Positions 38,169 through 46,867 of a DNA stretch of 64,000 nucleotides are shown here, piece by piece; position 1 is the stretch's first letter, and every line of letters starts with the position of its first letter. The translations under genes and the position numbers were made by a program. The notes below the pieces were generated by a model. It was not told where the DNA came from and did not search any database. It saw only the letters and a program-made list of their open reading frames with translations. Source of the stretch: JBEKIK01 sp963845975. Lineage in GTDB: Bacteria > Planctomycetota > Planctomycetia > Pirellulales > Thermoguttaceae. The stretch is taken from assembly GCA_963845975.1 (NCBI GenBank), contig CAWJUD010000002.1:2514133-2578132 (forward strand), written 5' to 3'.

Positions 38169-39065
38169 ATGAAACGAATAACAAATTACTGGAGTGTGTC
38201 GGTGGTTCTTTTTGCGATTGGCTTTTGGCTACCCAGCCACGTCGCAGTCGCAGACCTCTTCGTGGTGGACTTTAGCGGCACAATCTACAAATTCACGCCA
38301 GGCGGGTCTCAATCCACCTTCGCCAGTGGGTGTGGGAGATATCCGTGGGGCTTGGCATTCGACGCTAGTGGCAATCTCTTCCAGGCGGACGCTGACTCCG
38401 GCACAATCTACGAATACACGCCAGGCGGGACTCAATCCACCTTCGCAAGTGGGTTGGACAGGCCATCCGGCTTGGCATTCGACGCTAGTGGCAATCTCTT
38501 CGAGGCGGACTCGGACTCCAACACAATCTACAAATTCACGCCAGGCGGGACTAAATCCACCTTCGCCAGTGGGTTGAAACTGCCGTGGGGCTTGGCATTT
38601 GATGCTAGTGGCAATCTCTTCGAGGCGGACGCTGGCTCCGGCTATGGCTCCAACACAATCTACAAATTCACGCCAGGCGGGACTAAATCCACCTTCGCCA
38701 GTGGGTTGAACGATCCGGCGGGCTTGGCATTCGACAGCAGCGGCAATCTCTTCGAGGCGGACTGGGACTCCGGTACAATCTACAAATTCACGCCAGGCGG
38801 GACTCAATCCACCTTCGCCAGTGGGTTGCCCGGTCCGTGGGGCTTGGCATTCGACGCCAGCGGTAATCTCTTCGAGGCGGACTATGGCTATGGCTCCGGC
38901 AGAATCAACAAATTCACGCCAGACGGGACTCAATCCACCTTCGCCAGTGGATTGAACAATCCAACTGGCTTGGCATTTTCTCCCGTTCCCGAACCTTCCA
39001 CCTTCGTCCTCCTCAGCATCGGTGCCATCAGCCTGCTGGCTAGTTGGCGACGGCGGGCAAAGTAG
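38169..39065 (+). CDS. NHL/SMP-30-like repeat PEP-CTERM protein
   Basis: 298 residues from ATG 38169. A signal peptide (VVLFAIGFWLPSHVAVA) is followed by seven near-identical repeats of about 41 residues (NTIYKFTPGG, STFASGL, GLAFDASGNLFEAD) that should form a beta-propeller, and a PEP-CTERM tail (VPEPSTFVLLSIGAISLLA, RRRAK). The DNA repeats have a 123-bp period, so recent duplication or gene conversion is likely. Paralogue at 57414. Confidence 0.88.
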   Translation: MKRITNYWSVSVVLFAIGFWLPSHVAVADLFVVDFSGTIYKFTPGGSQSTFASGCGRYPWGLAFDASGNLFQADADSGTIYEYTPGGTQSTFASGLDRPSGLAFDASGNLFEADSDSNTIYKFTPGGTKSTFASGLKLPWGLAFDASGNLFEADAGSGYGSNTIYKFTPGGTKSTFASGLNDPAGLAFDSSGNLFEADWDSGTIYKFTPGGTQSTFASGLPGPWGLAFDASGNLFEADYGYGSGRINKFTPDGTQSTFASGLNNPTGLAFSPVPEPSTFVLLSIGAISLLASWRRRAK

Positions 39066-39257
39066 GGCAACGAGCTATCGACGAACAAAAGGGCCATCAT
39101 GCGGGTGGCATTTGGCTCGCATCCCTCTTCGGCCCATGTCGTGGATCGTCTGACCGCATCGCTGCCAATTAGATAAAGAGCCGCCAGCCCACCCCCATCT
39201 CCCCCCGTCCCGCTCTTTTTGTTCACTGTAAGCCAGAATATTTCCATAGAACAACTA

Positions 39258-39382
39258 TTGATTATTGCGGGAAAAGTGGTATATTAAGGCAAATGCCAAT
39301 CATTCTTATGCCTAAAAGAGGCAGCGTTTTCAGCCCTCCGAAATAGACGCATGAGCTGCAGGACTATTTCGGGGCATTCTTA
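39258..39382 (+). promoter_or_regulatory. PEP-CTERM leader element iv with promoter
   Basis: TTGATT (39258), 16-base spacer, TATATT (39280). The GAGGCAGCG box is at 39318-39326; GCCC plus CCGAAATAG (39333-39346) pairs with CTATTTCGG plus GGC (39364-39375), followed by ATTCTTA. It precedes the SUMF1/HAF PEP-CTERM operon by about 120 bases. The stretch 39066-39257 shows no gene. Confidence 0.65.
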
Positions 39383-39499
39383 GAATCTCTCTGATTAAGG
39401 GCCTTAATTCCCTGTGCCCACTCTGGCGGTTTCTGTCTAGTGGTCCACATAGGAACTGTTCGATTCTCGACACACATTTTTCAGACAATAGGAAAAACC

Positions 39500-40570
39500 A
39501 TGAAACCGAACAATCTGAAAACGCTATTCTTTGCGACGGTCATGATAGTTGGAACTATGGCAAGGGCAGATGTGTTCAACATGCCTGACGGACAAACGAG
39601 TCTTCAATTTGTTACTGTGGACGATCCCGGCAATGCAGCGGATGTGACTAAGTATGGGGCAGTCGGCTACACATATCAAATCGGGAAATTCGAAGTGACT
39701 GCCGCTCAATACTGTGAATTCCTCAACACTGTGGCGAAAACCGATACCTATGGCCTATTTAATGTCTACATGTCCGTCCCCACAGAAAACGTTTACCGTA
39801 CTACGACTACATCGTGCGGGTGCAACATCCAACGGACGGGTATATCTGGCAGCTATTCTTATTCAGTCGCTGCTGATTGGGCTAATAGGCCCGTGAATTT
39901 TGTAAGTTTTTGGGACGCCTGCCGTTTTGCGAATTGGCTGCAAAATGGACAACCAACTGGACTGCAAGATGCTTCGACAACTGAAGATGGAGCCTATACT
40001 CTTAACGGGTATCTTGGTGACGATGGTCGAAATATTACAAGAAATCCTGGGGTTCAGTTTTTTCTTCCTAGTTATGACGAGTGGTACAAAGCAGCATTTT
40101 ACAAGAGCGGTGGAAAGAATGCAGGATATTGGATGTATCCCACACAGAGTAACAATTGGCCTATCTCTGAGCTTCCACCTGGCCATGCGGGTGCAGCTAA
40201 TTGGACCTCCCAAAGCATAAGATGTCTCGATCATGTATATCACACTACGGAGGTTGGGGCTTACGTTAACTCGCCGGGTCCATATGGGACCTTCGACCAG
40301 GCAGGAAATGTCTGGGAGCGAAATGAGACAGTGACCGATACGTGGCCTAATATTGCTTATCGAGGAGTCTGCGGCGGATCTTATTATCAAGACAACGTAG
40401 ATTCTATGTCTATTTATTATGGCCAGAACGGCGTATCACTCGAAGCGTCTAATTATGGTTTTCGCATAGCAAGTATTCCTGAACCCAGCACTGTCACGCT
40501 TTTGACTATAGGATTCATTGGACTCATGTTTGGGAGATTGCGTCGGGAAAACATTCAACGAATCGTGTGA
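39500..40570 (+). CDS. SUMF1-domain PEP-CTERM protein
   Basis: 356 residues from ATG 39500. A signal peptide (LFFATVMIVGTMARA), a formylglycine-generating-enzyme-like domain (YQIGKFEVTAAQYCEFLNTV, FVSFWDACRFANWLQNGQ, YGTFDQAGNVWERNE, YGFRIA) and a PEP-CTERM tail (IPEPSTVTLLTIGFIGLMF, RLRR). It is a diverged paralogue of the gene at 31038. It ends 16 bases before the HAF gene, so they form an operon. Confidence 0.88.
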   Translation: MKPNNLKTLFFATVMIVGTMARADVFNMPDGQTSLQFVTVDDPGNAADVTKYGAVGYTYQIGKFEVTAAQYCEFLNTVAKTDTYGLFNVYMSVPTENVYRTTTTSCGCNIQRTGISGSYSYSVAADWANRPVNFVSFWDACRFANWLQNGQPTGLQDASTTEDGAYTLNGYLGDDGRNITRNPGVQFFLPSYDEWYKAAFYKSGGKNAGYWMYPTQSNNWPISELPPGHAGAANWTSQSIRCLDHVYHTTEVGAYVNSPGPYGTFDQAGNVWERNETVTDTWPNIAYRGVCGGSYYQDNVDSMSIYYGQNGVSLEASNYGFRIASIPEPSTVTLLTIGFIGLMFGRLRRENIQRIV

Positions 40571-40586
40571 TAAAAGGGCGAAAAAA

Positions 40587-41600
40587 ATGAAACGTCTAAA
40601 ACTCTACATATTGGCATTGCTTCTGATGAGGCGGTGTGTAGTAGTGGGTGCGTTATTAATTTGTTTTGTCGGACAAAATGCTTGGGGCGTTGTTCAGTAT
40701 TCTGTGACCGATCTGGGCACGCTCGGAGGCTTGTTGGGGAGTCAGGCATTCGGCATAAATGACAGCGGACAGGTGGTAGGCGAAACGAGCTACAAAACTG
40801 GCTCCTACTCTGGACACGCCTTCGTCTACAGCAATGGGACGATGACTGACTTGGATACGCTCAGCCATTTAAATAGTGGGGCGTTAGGTATAAATGCCAG
40901 TGGGCAGGTAGTGGGGTGGATCATGCTAAACAGCGGCTACCACCACGCCTTCCTCTACAGTAATGGGACAATGACTGACTTAGGCACATTTCCCACCGGC
41001 TCGGAAAGTTGGGCAACTGGCATAAATAACAGCGGGCAGGTGGTGGGGTACGCCCAGATACAAAGCGGCTACATCTACCACCACGCCTTTCTTTACAGTA
41101 ATGGGACGATGACTGACTTGGGTGTCTCCGTCGGCAGTTCGAACAGTTATGCAATGGGCATAAATAACAGCGGGCAGGTAGTGGCATATGCCCAGACAAG
41201 CAGCGGCGTTTACCACGCCTTCCTCTACGACAATGGGACGATGATTGACTTGGGTGTCCCCCTCGGCAGTTCGAACAGTTATGCAACCGGCATAAATGGC
41301 AGCGGGCAGGTGGTAGGAAATGTCCAAATAAGCGGCGGCGTTTACCACGCCTTCGTGGAGAGCGGCGGCACGATGTACGACTTGAACGACCTAATAGATG
41401 CCACTTCTGGATGGACGCTGGGAAAGGCGGAAGCCATCAATACCAGCGGGCAAATCGTTGGCTATGGCGTTAATCCTAGTGGACAACAACACGCTTTCCT
41501 GCTCACTCCCATTCCCGAACCGTCCGCTTTCATCCTGCTTGGCAGTGGAGTTATTGGCCTGCTGGCATACGCTTGGCGGCAACGCCGAGGGACTGCATAG
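40587..41600 (+). CDS. HAF-repeat PEP-CTERM protein
   Basis: 337 residues from ATG 40587. A signal peptide (VVVGALLICFVGQNAWG) is followed by six or seven HAF repeats (HAFLYSNGTMTDLG type), and PEP-CTERM (IPEPSAFILLGSGVIGLLA, WRQRR). Several repeats are nearly identical at DNA level. Second gene of the leader-iv operon; paralogue of 22849. Convergent with the ATPase gene. Confidence 0.88.
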   Translation: MKRLKLYILALLLMRRCVVVGALLICFVGQNAWGVVQYSVTDLGTLGGLLGSQAFGINDSGQVVGETSYKTGSYSGHAFVYSNGTMTDLDTLSHLNSGALGINASGQVVGWIMLNSGYHHAFLYSNGTMTDLGTFPTGSESWATGINNSGQVVGYAQIQSGYIYHHAFLYSNGTMTDLGVSVGSSNSYAMGINNSGQVVAYAQTSSGVYHAFLYDNGTMIDLGVPLGSSNSYATGINGSGQVVGNVQISGGVYHAFVESGGTMYDLNDLIDATSGWTLGKAEAINTSGQIVGYGVNPSGQQHAFLLTPIPEPSAFILLGSGVIGLLAYAWRQRRGTA

Positions 41601-41622
41601 CCTATCCAATCCAATCAAAACC

Positions 41623-42528
41623 CTATTCTTCATTTTTGTAGCGAGCAAGGATACGATAGAATGACGCTCTGGACTTCTGTGTCTTTCCACACCAGTACGT
41701 CATCTGCTCTTTAACATCGGAAAAGCGATTGAGTGCGTCTTTCAGTAGGCGGATGTCCTGATGTTTGGAGTCCAATCGCTTATTCGCTGGCTGCTTCAGT
41801 CCCAAAGTTTGCAACTGACTCTTAACAAGTGGTCGCCAATCCAAGCCCTCGGATCGAGCGTATTGAAGTTTACGTAGAGAAGGCGTTAAAAGCCGCATCG
41901 ACAATTGGTAATCTTCGGCATTATCAGCAATGAAGTCGATCACCATCGAGCAATCTTCTGATGAAATATTGTGAAATCCTGCCGCTGAAACGCATCGCAT
42001 CAAATCCAAAACTTCCTCGTTGGTTGCTGCCAACTCGAAAATATCGCACCTGGACAGCACTGCTTTAAACGCATCATTCTTGCCAGGGATGACGTTCGCC
42101 GAAAATATGCAACGGCTAGTGAACTCAAATTGCGGCGGAAGATTACTGGGCAACTGGCTCGATCCATAGGTGACAACTCTGGGATTGCCCCATAGAGCAG
42201 ATCTCAACAGGCCGAGGTGGGCCATAGAACTGAACATCGAATCGACATCGTCGAAAAATATGACCTGCTCATCTCGATACAGGAAAAGTATGGAATACAA
42301 GGATAATGGCGTGATGTGAGAGTTTACCAACACTGGTGTAATGTTTTCCTCTCCCAAAGTGCGAAAAATAGTCCGACTTTTACCCAACCCACCTTGACTT
42401 CCAAATACAAAGAGAGCGTGACTCAACTTCCTCGCTACCATTTTGACGTGATGTGCGAGTAATTGCTGCTTTTGTTCTAGAGCAGAGAGTCCTGGCTCTA
42501 CAATTATTTCATTTTCAAATTCGTTCAT
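41623..42528 (-). CDS. P-loop ATPase, last gene of right array
   Basis: 301 residues. Walker A in FGSQGGLGKSRT, Walker B in QVIFFDDVDSM, and a sensor-like region RCIFSANVIPG: an AAA+-type ATPase as found on plasmids and phages. The carboxy end is basic and helical. It could load DNA or a helicase. The upstream motif (42560) is 31 bases before the ATG and forms a CCGACT-AAT-AGTCGG hairpin. Confidence 0.78.
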   Translation of the reverse strand: MNEFENEIIVEPGLSALEQKQQLLAHHVKMVARKLSHALFVFGSQGGLGKSRTIFRTLGEENITPVLVNSHITPLSLYSILFLYRDEQVIFFDDVDSMFSSMAHLGLLRSALWGNPRVVTYGSSQLPSNLPPQFEFTSRCIFSANVIPGKNDAFKAVLSRCDIFELAATNEEVLDLMRCVSAAGFHNISSEDCSMVIDFIADNAEDYQLSMRLLTPSLRKLQYARSEGLDWRPLVKSQLQTLGLKQPANKRLDSKHQDIRLLKDALNRFSDVKEQMTYWCGKTQKSRASFYRILARYKNEE

Positions 42529-42567
42529 AAATTCCTTTCTTATTTGTTGCCCGACTATTAGTCGGTG

Positions 42568-42933
42568 TCACTTTCTCAATCTGTTTGTTTCCACCACATC
42601 CCTTTCGGTGGGCTTGTAGGCCAAGAGTTTTTCAATCCCATGCACAAAATTGCCGATTACTAGACCGTTGTTCAAGGTGACAGGATCATTGCAATAGTGC
42701 CAATTCCATTTGCCTGAAAAGCGATTGCTCATGCCCTTTGTAAAAACTGTGGCGGCATGCACGTCGTCAAATCGACAAGCAATCCAGCACTCGTAAATCC
42801 AGATGTTCAACGGTCCAATTGGCGTATTTAAGACAAAGCCGTCATTGTTTTTCGTTGCCCCAACACTTTCGAGGAACTCCTGCACGTTCCTCATAAAAAA
42901 GGCTTGTGCCTTGAGTAGTCGTTTTGTGATCAT
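42568..42933 (-). CDS. array gene: 121-residue hypothetical protein
   Basis: MITKRLLKAQAFFMRNVQEF onward. The block NRFSGKWNWHYCND is shared by plasmid/ICE small proteins. The TGA stop is part of the motif at 42560, and the next motif is 20 bases before the ATG. Function unknown. Confidence 0.72.
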   Translation of the reverse strand: MITKRLLKAQAFFMRNVQEFLESVGATKNNDGFVLNTPIGPLNIWIYECWIACRFDDVHAATVFTKGMSNRFSGKWNWHYCNDPVTLNNGLVIGNFVHGIEKLLAYKPTERDVVETNRLRK

Positions 42934-42966
42934 AATTTTCCTTTCAAGCCATTAGTCGGTGTCAGC

Positions 42967-43566
42967 TTATACAAGCTCGTTTTGCGGAAATTCCAATGCC
43001 TCAAATGCTCGTTTAAGCTGATCCTCCGTTGGGTAGCCACCACGGTCGTCGCTGCTTTCAATCGCAGAGCAATCGTATTCCGAGAACCAGTCGTAAACAG
43101 ATTGTTCCCAGCCTTCAGGCAATTCAAAATCGTTTTTCAATTTCCATGCAGCATCGGCAAGGTTCTCAATCGTTGCTTCATATTCCCGATTACTGTAATC
43201 TTCTTCGTCGAGGATCGGATAATTGACAAGACGCTGGGCTAATTCGTGGTATTTCCGAAATGCTCTCGTAATATGTCCACGGCGATAAACACGGATGGAA
43301 TACCCATCGACCCATCCGACGGCCCAGTGGTTGTGGTGTTCCGCTACCACATCGCCCTTCTCGATAAACGGCTCCAGGGCTCCAGCGATCGCTCGCTCGT
43401 TGCTCAGATCAATCAAGCCGCTATCACGGTGATGCGTATAAATGATCGCCCAGTTTTCGGCATCATTGAGTTCACCGGCACGATGCCAACTGAAACAGTC
43501 AAAATGCTGCCAGTTTCCGGCCGCTGTTTGTGCGGCATCTTCGATTTTCAATTCACCTAATCGCAT
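42967..43566 (-). CDS. array gene: 199-residue hypothetical protein
   Basis: ATG 43566 (MRLGELKIEDAAQTA), with AGGAG upstream. It contains FDCFSWHRAGELNDAENWAI and HHNHWAVGWVDGYSIRVY, typical of accessory-element proteins of unknown role. It stops two bases before the motif at 42954. Confidence 0.72.
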   Translation of the reverse strand: MRLGELKIEDAAQTAAGNWQHFDCFSWHRAGELNDAENWAIIYTHHRDSGLIDLSNERAIAGALEPFIEKGDVVAEHHNHWAVGWVDGYSIRVYRRGHITRAFRKYHELAQRLVNYPILDEEDYSNREYEATIENLADAAWKLKNDFELPEGWEQSVYDWFSEYDCSAIESSDDRGGYPTEDQLKRAFEALEFPQNELV

Positions 43567-43618
43567 GATTATCTCCTGTGCTTGAGTTCGTATCGCTGAC
43601 ACTTAAGTCGGTGTCAAA

Positions 43619-43646
43619 GGGGAGCGGTAGATCGCCGCCGCTCCCC
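43619..43646 (-). terminator. hairpin abutting the motif
   Basis: Minus strand GGGGAGCGG pairs with CCGCTCCCC, followed by TT and TGACACCGACT, exactly as at 25740. It lies just past the ArdC-like gene. Confidence 0.55.
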
Positions 43647-43658
43647 ACACAGGAGAAC

Positions 43659-44582
43659 TCACTCAGCCATAACCTCTTCTTGAGGCTGTTCCACTCGACT
43701 GAAAGACAAGATGAAATCCGCCGCCTTTGATGCTTGACTGGCAGCTTGGAAAATATATTTATGGTCGGACTTCATCTCTTTGAGCCAGTTTTGTAAATAA
43801 GAAGCATGGTTGGGCAGTGTTTGGGCGATTGGAATGCCCAATTCTGTTACCAGGAAACAACTTCCCATTTCGGCAATCAATTCGCCCATCGCATAACCGC
43901 CATCAGTTCGATTCCAATCGAGCCTGTTGGGATGTTCCGTCCAGTGACAGAGTTCGTGCAGGACTGTTTCGTAAAACTCTGAAGCACTGAATTGTTCCCG
44001 CAGCGGAACTTGGATGTAGTCGCCAAGTCGATTGTAATAAGCACGATTGCCGCCAAAACGAATGTCTGCTCCCGTCGAATCGATGACCTTATCGGCATTC
44101 TCGTAAGTGGTAATACAGTCGGTGCCATTCGTAACTGAATGCCCGACACGCAAGTGATTGAGGCATTCACTGCTGACTTGATCGACGTTGAAGACAGTAT
44201 AGGTTCGCATCACGAATACGGTCTTCTCTTTTTCTTTACCATTATCGTCCTCTTCGGTAATTTGGAGCGGCTTGTAGAAGATGATTGTCGTGCCCCACTC
44301 GCCAGGTTTAACGTTATCGGGCCGCCGCATCACCTTGCCGCCCAATTCGTCCCACTGCTTGAAGGTTGCCCACCACTTGCTTTGAAATCCGTGCCGCATT
44401 GCAGCAACCGCCAATAACAATGGATTGATGCCCCTATATTGTTTTTTGCTGACGACGTTCATCGGGAAGCCAGCATTCGGGTCAGAACGCCACGGCATTC
44501 TCCATGGAGGCAAGCCGCCCTTTTCCAGGGCTTCGATGATGGTGGATGTAATCTTCTCACGAATCTCATTTTGCGTTGGCAT
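43659..44582 (-). CDS. ArdC-like antirestriction/zincin protein
   Basis: 307 residues from ATG 44582, with AGGAG upstream. The amino half (GLPPWRMPW, NVVSKKQYRGINPLLL, WWATFKQWDELGG) is the ArdC single-strand DNA-binding domain (DUF1738), and the carboxy half is a zincin-like metallopeptidase with HELCH (HExxH). ArdC proteins protect incoming plasmid DNA from restriction. First gene of the right array; the motif at 44621 lies 38 bases upstream. Confidence 0.87.
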   Translation of the reverse strand: MPTQNEIREKITSTIIEALEKGGLPPWRMPWRSDPNAGFPMNVVSKKQYRGINPLLLAVAAMRHGFQSKWWATFKQWDELGGKVMRRPDNVKPGEWGTTIIFYKPLQITEEDDNGKEKEKTVFVMRTYTVFNVDQVSSECLNHLRVGHSVTNGTDCITTYENADKVIDSTGADIRFGGNRAYYNRLGDYIQVPLREQFSASEFYETVLHELCHWTEHPNRLDWNRTDGGYAMGELIAEMGSCFLVTELGIPIAQTLPNHASYLQNWLKEMKSDHKYIFQAASQASKAADFILSFSRVEQPQEEVMAE

Positions 44583-44972
44583 GATTTTCTCCTGCACTTG
44601 GTTTTTCAGAACGATTCTCAAGTCGGTGTCAGGCGGGGGCGTTTGGGAGATCACATGAGATTTGAGACTGGAGGAGATTTCTCAACTTTGATCTCGGAAA
44701 AATTGGCGGAATTGAGACAAGTTGTCGCCGTAAGATGGCTGGCAAGAAGGAGTTGCGGAATCTGTCTCAAATTTCACTAAAATCCGCCCAAACGCCCATG
44801 CACGACCAAAGAGAAAAAAAACAGTATCAGAAAGGTGGGAACTCACCACCCGATACAACCGATGCAGCAGCCCGGCGAACTCAAAATCTCACTCATAGCG
44901 TTATATTCAACAGCGGAATTCGCCATAATAACTGGACGATCCAGCACCGATACCCATAATCGGGAGATTCCT
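44583..44972. other. regulatory-looking region with long inverted repeats
   Basis: No gene supported. Arms GGGCGTTTGGG ... ATTTGAGAC (about 44636-44670) and their complements GTCTCAAAT ... CCCAAACGCCC (about 44764-44804) form nested inverted repeats. Inside is TTGAGACAAGTTGTCG, close to the TTGAGACCGTTGTCG at 24761. It lies upstream of the right array and may hold its promoter and operators. Confidence 0.5.
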
Positions 44973-45515
44973 ATGGTGAAGCGTCACTCAATCAAACGTT
45001 TCTTGCTATACTCGGTCGTGGGAGGTTTGGTTCTGGCCGCCCTGGCTGGCATCTATGTGCTGCTTTTCGGCACGTTCGGGAAAACGGAGGAAAAAATCCT
45101 CCTGACAACTCTGAGCATTTCTTATTTCAGTGTCACCTCGCTAGCCTGTGCCGCAGCATTTGAGAAAAGGCGGCATGGTCTGCTATCAATACTTGGGCTT
45201 GCTTTGAGCATCGCTGGATTCGCAATAATCCTCCCTAGCATTTGGGCCGAGTGGTTGGATGCTGATCCAATCTCTAGGATCATAATCATTCTCGCTGTCT
45301 TTTCATTTTCCTTCGCCCAAGCCTGCTTACTTTCGCTCGTCACATTGAAACGGCGTGTAGTCTGGGTCTATTATGCCGCTGTGGGGGCGATCCTGGCACT
45401 GGCTGCAATCATCTCTACGATGATCGTGTACGATCAAGGGGGGTCGATGGAGCGATTAGCCGGGGCTGTGGCGATCATGGATGGCTGTCTCTCCCTGTGT
45501 ATTCCGATACTCTGA
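44973..45515 (+). pseudogene. membrane/zinc-ribbon protein, 5' part cut by IS
   Basis: ATG 44973 follows GGGAG. It has five or six hydrophobic helices (FLLYSVVGGLVLAALAGIYVLLF, ISYFSVTSLACAAAF, LGLALSIAGFAIILPSIW, IIIILAVFSFSFAQACLL, VYYAAVGAILALAAIISTMI). The frame ends at a TGA from the IS. Deleting the IS and one CTC joins it in frame to 46868-47077, which encodes a zinc ribbon; the original had about 249 residues. Confidence 0.78.
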
Positions 45516-45688
45516 GGTGGACCCCGTTGTCCAGACCACTGTTTACGATCAAAGGTAGCAGCCCGCGAGACCTATACCAAAGGTCTCGCGCGGCTGCTGA
45601 TTTAACCAATAAGGTGGGAAGTGCCAATAGGCTATCCCCGTCTTGCGCGATTTCAAAACGATTTGGACCACACCTGCAAGGCTCTCTT

Positions 45689-46513
45689 TCATGCCGCCCG
45701 ATACACGGCCAGCGGCGTGAGATATTCCAAGGCGCTGTGAACGCGCTCATCGTTGTAAAATTGGAAGAAGTACGAAAGTCCTTTTTCCAATGCTCGCACC
45801 GTTGCGTAGTCGTGCAGGTACAGGTCTTCATACTTCACCGTCCGCCATAATCGTTCCACGAACACGTTGTCCATCCAGCGGCCGCGGCCGTCCATGCTCA
45901 CCGACACGCCCGCCGCTGCCAAACGACTAGTAAACGCCACGGCCGTGTATTGCACGCCCTGGTCGGTGTTGAATATCTCCGGAGTGCCTTGCGAGAGGGC
46001 TTCATCCAACGCCTCCAGACAAAAAATGCCGTCCAGCGTGTTCGACAGCCGCCACGACAATACGTAGCGACTGTACCAATCCATGACCACCGTCAGGTAC
46101 ATCCAGCCCTGCGTCATCGGCACGTAGGTGATGTCGCTGGACCATACCTGGTTAGGCCGCACAATCTCCATATTTCGCAGTAAATACGGGTATATTTTGT
46201 GTTCTGGGTCGTGCCACGACAATCGCGGCTTGGGATAAATCGCCTCCAAACCCATGATCCGCATCAACCGTTGCACCCATTTTCGATTCACTCCCAAACA
46301 GGCCGCCATCCGCCGACTCCCGTAAAACGGAGTCCGCAGATACTGCTCGTCGATCCGCCGCATCAACGACAAATCCTCCTCGAGCGTATCGCGCCGTATT
46401 GACGCATACCAACTCGATCGGTTCAAACCCAAAAGCTCGCACTGCCGGCGGATGCTCACGCCGGGACAGCGCGGTTCAACGCACTTTCGTTTGAACTCAA
46501 TCGAGTCGGGCAA
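45689..46513 (-). CDS. IS3-family transposase OrfB (copy 3)
   Basis: Same 274-residue rve DDE protein as at 15256 and 34007; expected as an OrfAB frameshift product. Confidence 0.92.
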   Translation of the reverse strand: MPDSIEFKRKCVEPRCPGVSIRRQCELLGLNRSSWYASIRRDTLEEDLSLMRRIDEQYLRTPFYGSRRMAACLGVNRKWVQRLMRIMGLEAIYPKPRLSWHDPEHKIYPYLLRNMEIVRPNQVWSSDITYVPMTQGWMYLTVVMDWYSRYVLSWRLSNTLDGIFCLEALDEALSQGTPEIFNTDQGVQYTAVAFTSRLAAAGVSVSMDGRGRWMDNVFVERLWRTVKYEDLYLHDYATVRALEKGLSYFFQFYNDERVHSALEYLTPLAVYRAA

Positions 46514-46787
46514 CTTTTTTTTTCAACCACGCCAGCTCCATCTGCAAGCGGCCGATCTGCTCGTACAAGTCGGCGATCAACGCCTCCTGCTCCTGGCTCT
46601 CCCGGCGACGATCATCCGAAAACAGTTCGCCCGCCCCTTCCAACAATCGCTTCTTCCAGTAGCCAATCTGCGTCGGATGCACGCCGAATTGCGACGCCAG
46701 TTCGCTCGTAGTGCGGTCTCCACGCACCGCCGCCAACGCCGCCTTCGCCTTTAGCGAGGACTCGATCCTCCGTCGTTTCGCTCCCAT
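46497..46787 (-). CDS. IS3-family OrfA (copy 3)
   Basis: Same HTH_Tnp_1 protein as at 16064 and 34815; start ATG 46787 behind GGAGTCCGAG. Confidence 0.9.
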   Translation of the reverse strand: MGAKRRRIESSLKAKAALAAVRGDRTTSELASQFGVHPTQIGYWKKRLLEGAGELFSDDRRRESQEQEALIADLYEQIGRLQMELAWLKKKVARLD

Positions 46788-46867
46788 CTCGGACTCCCTC
46801 CATTCGGACCATGAGTACATCTAATCTATCAATTTTCGTGGTCCATTTTTCGGGGTCCAGTATACTC

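Larger units (their letters stand above)
42560..44631 (-). repeat. minus-strand TGACACCGACT motif, right array
   Basis: Exact copies at 42560-42570, 42954-42964, 43606-43616 and 44621-44631, each 20-39 bases before the next start codon in the same orientation. The copy at 42560 supplies the TGA stop of the upstream gene. The range spans the copies. Confidence 0.9.
45513..46864 (-). mobile_element. IS3-family element, copy 3
   Basis: 1352 bp, same ends and orientation as copies 1 and 2, flanked by CTC repeats (45510-45512 and 46865-46867). It interrupts the membrane/zinc-ribbon gene. Confidence 0.93.

Noticed and set aside
38229..38933. Long minus-strand frame opposite the PEP-CTERM repeat gene
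   Set aside because: It is the antisense shadow of the 123-bp repeats, with no signal peptide, no known fold and no ribosome site.
25271..44631. Integron attC sites or CRISPR repeats as explanation of the motif
   Set aside because: There is no integron integrase type, no GTTRRRY core with long imperfect hairpins, and the spacers are whole genes. No cas genes were seen. The resemblance of one variant (CACCGAGT) to the Cas9 tracrRNA tail is judged chance.
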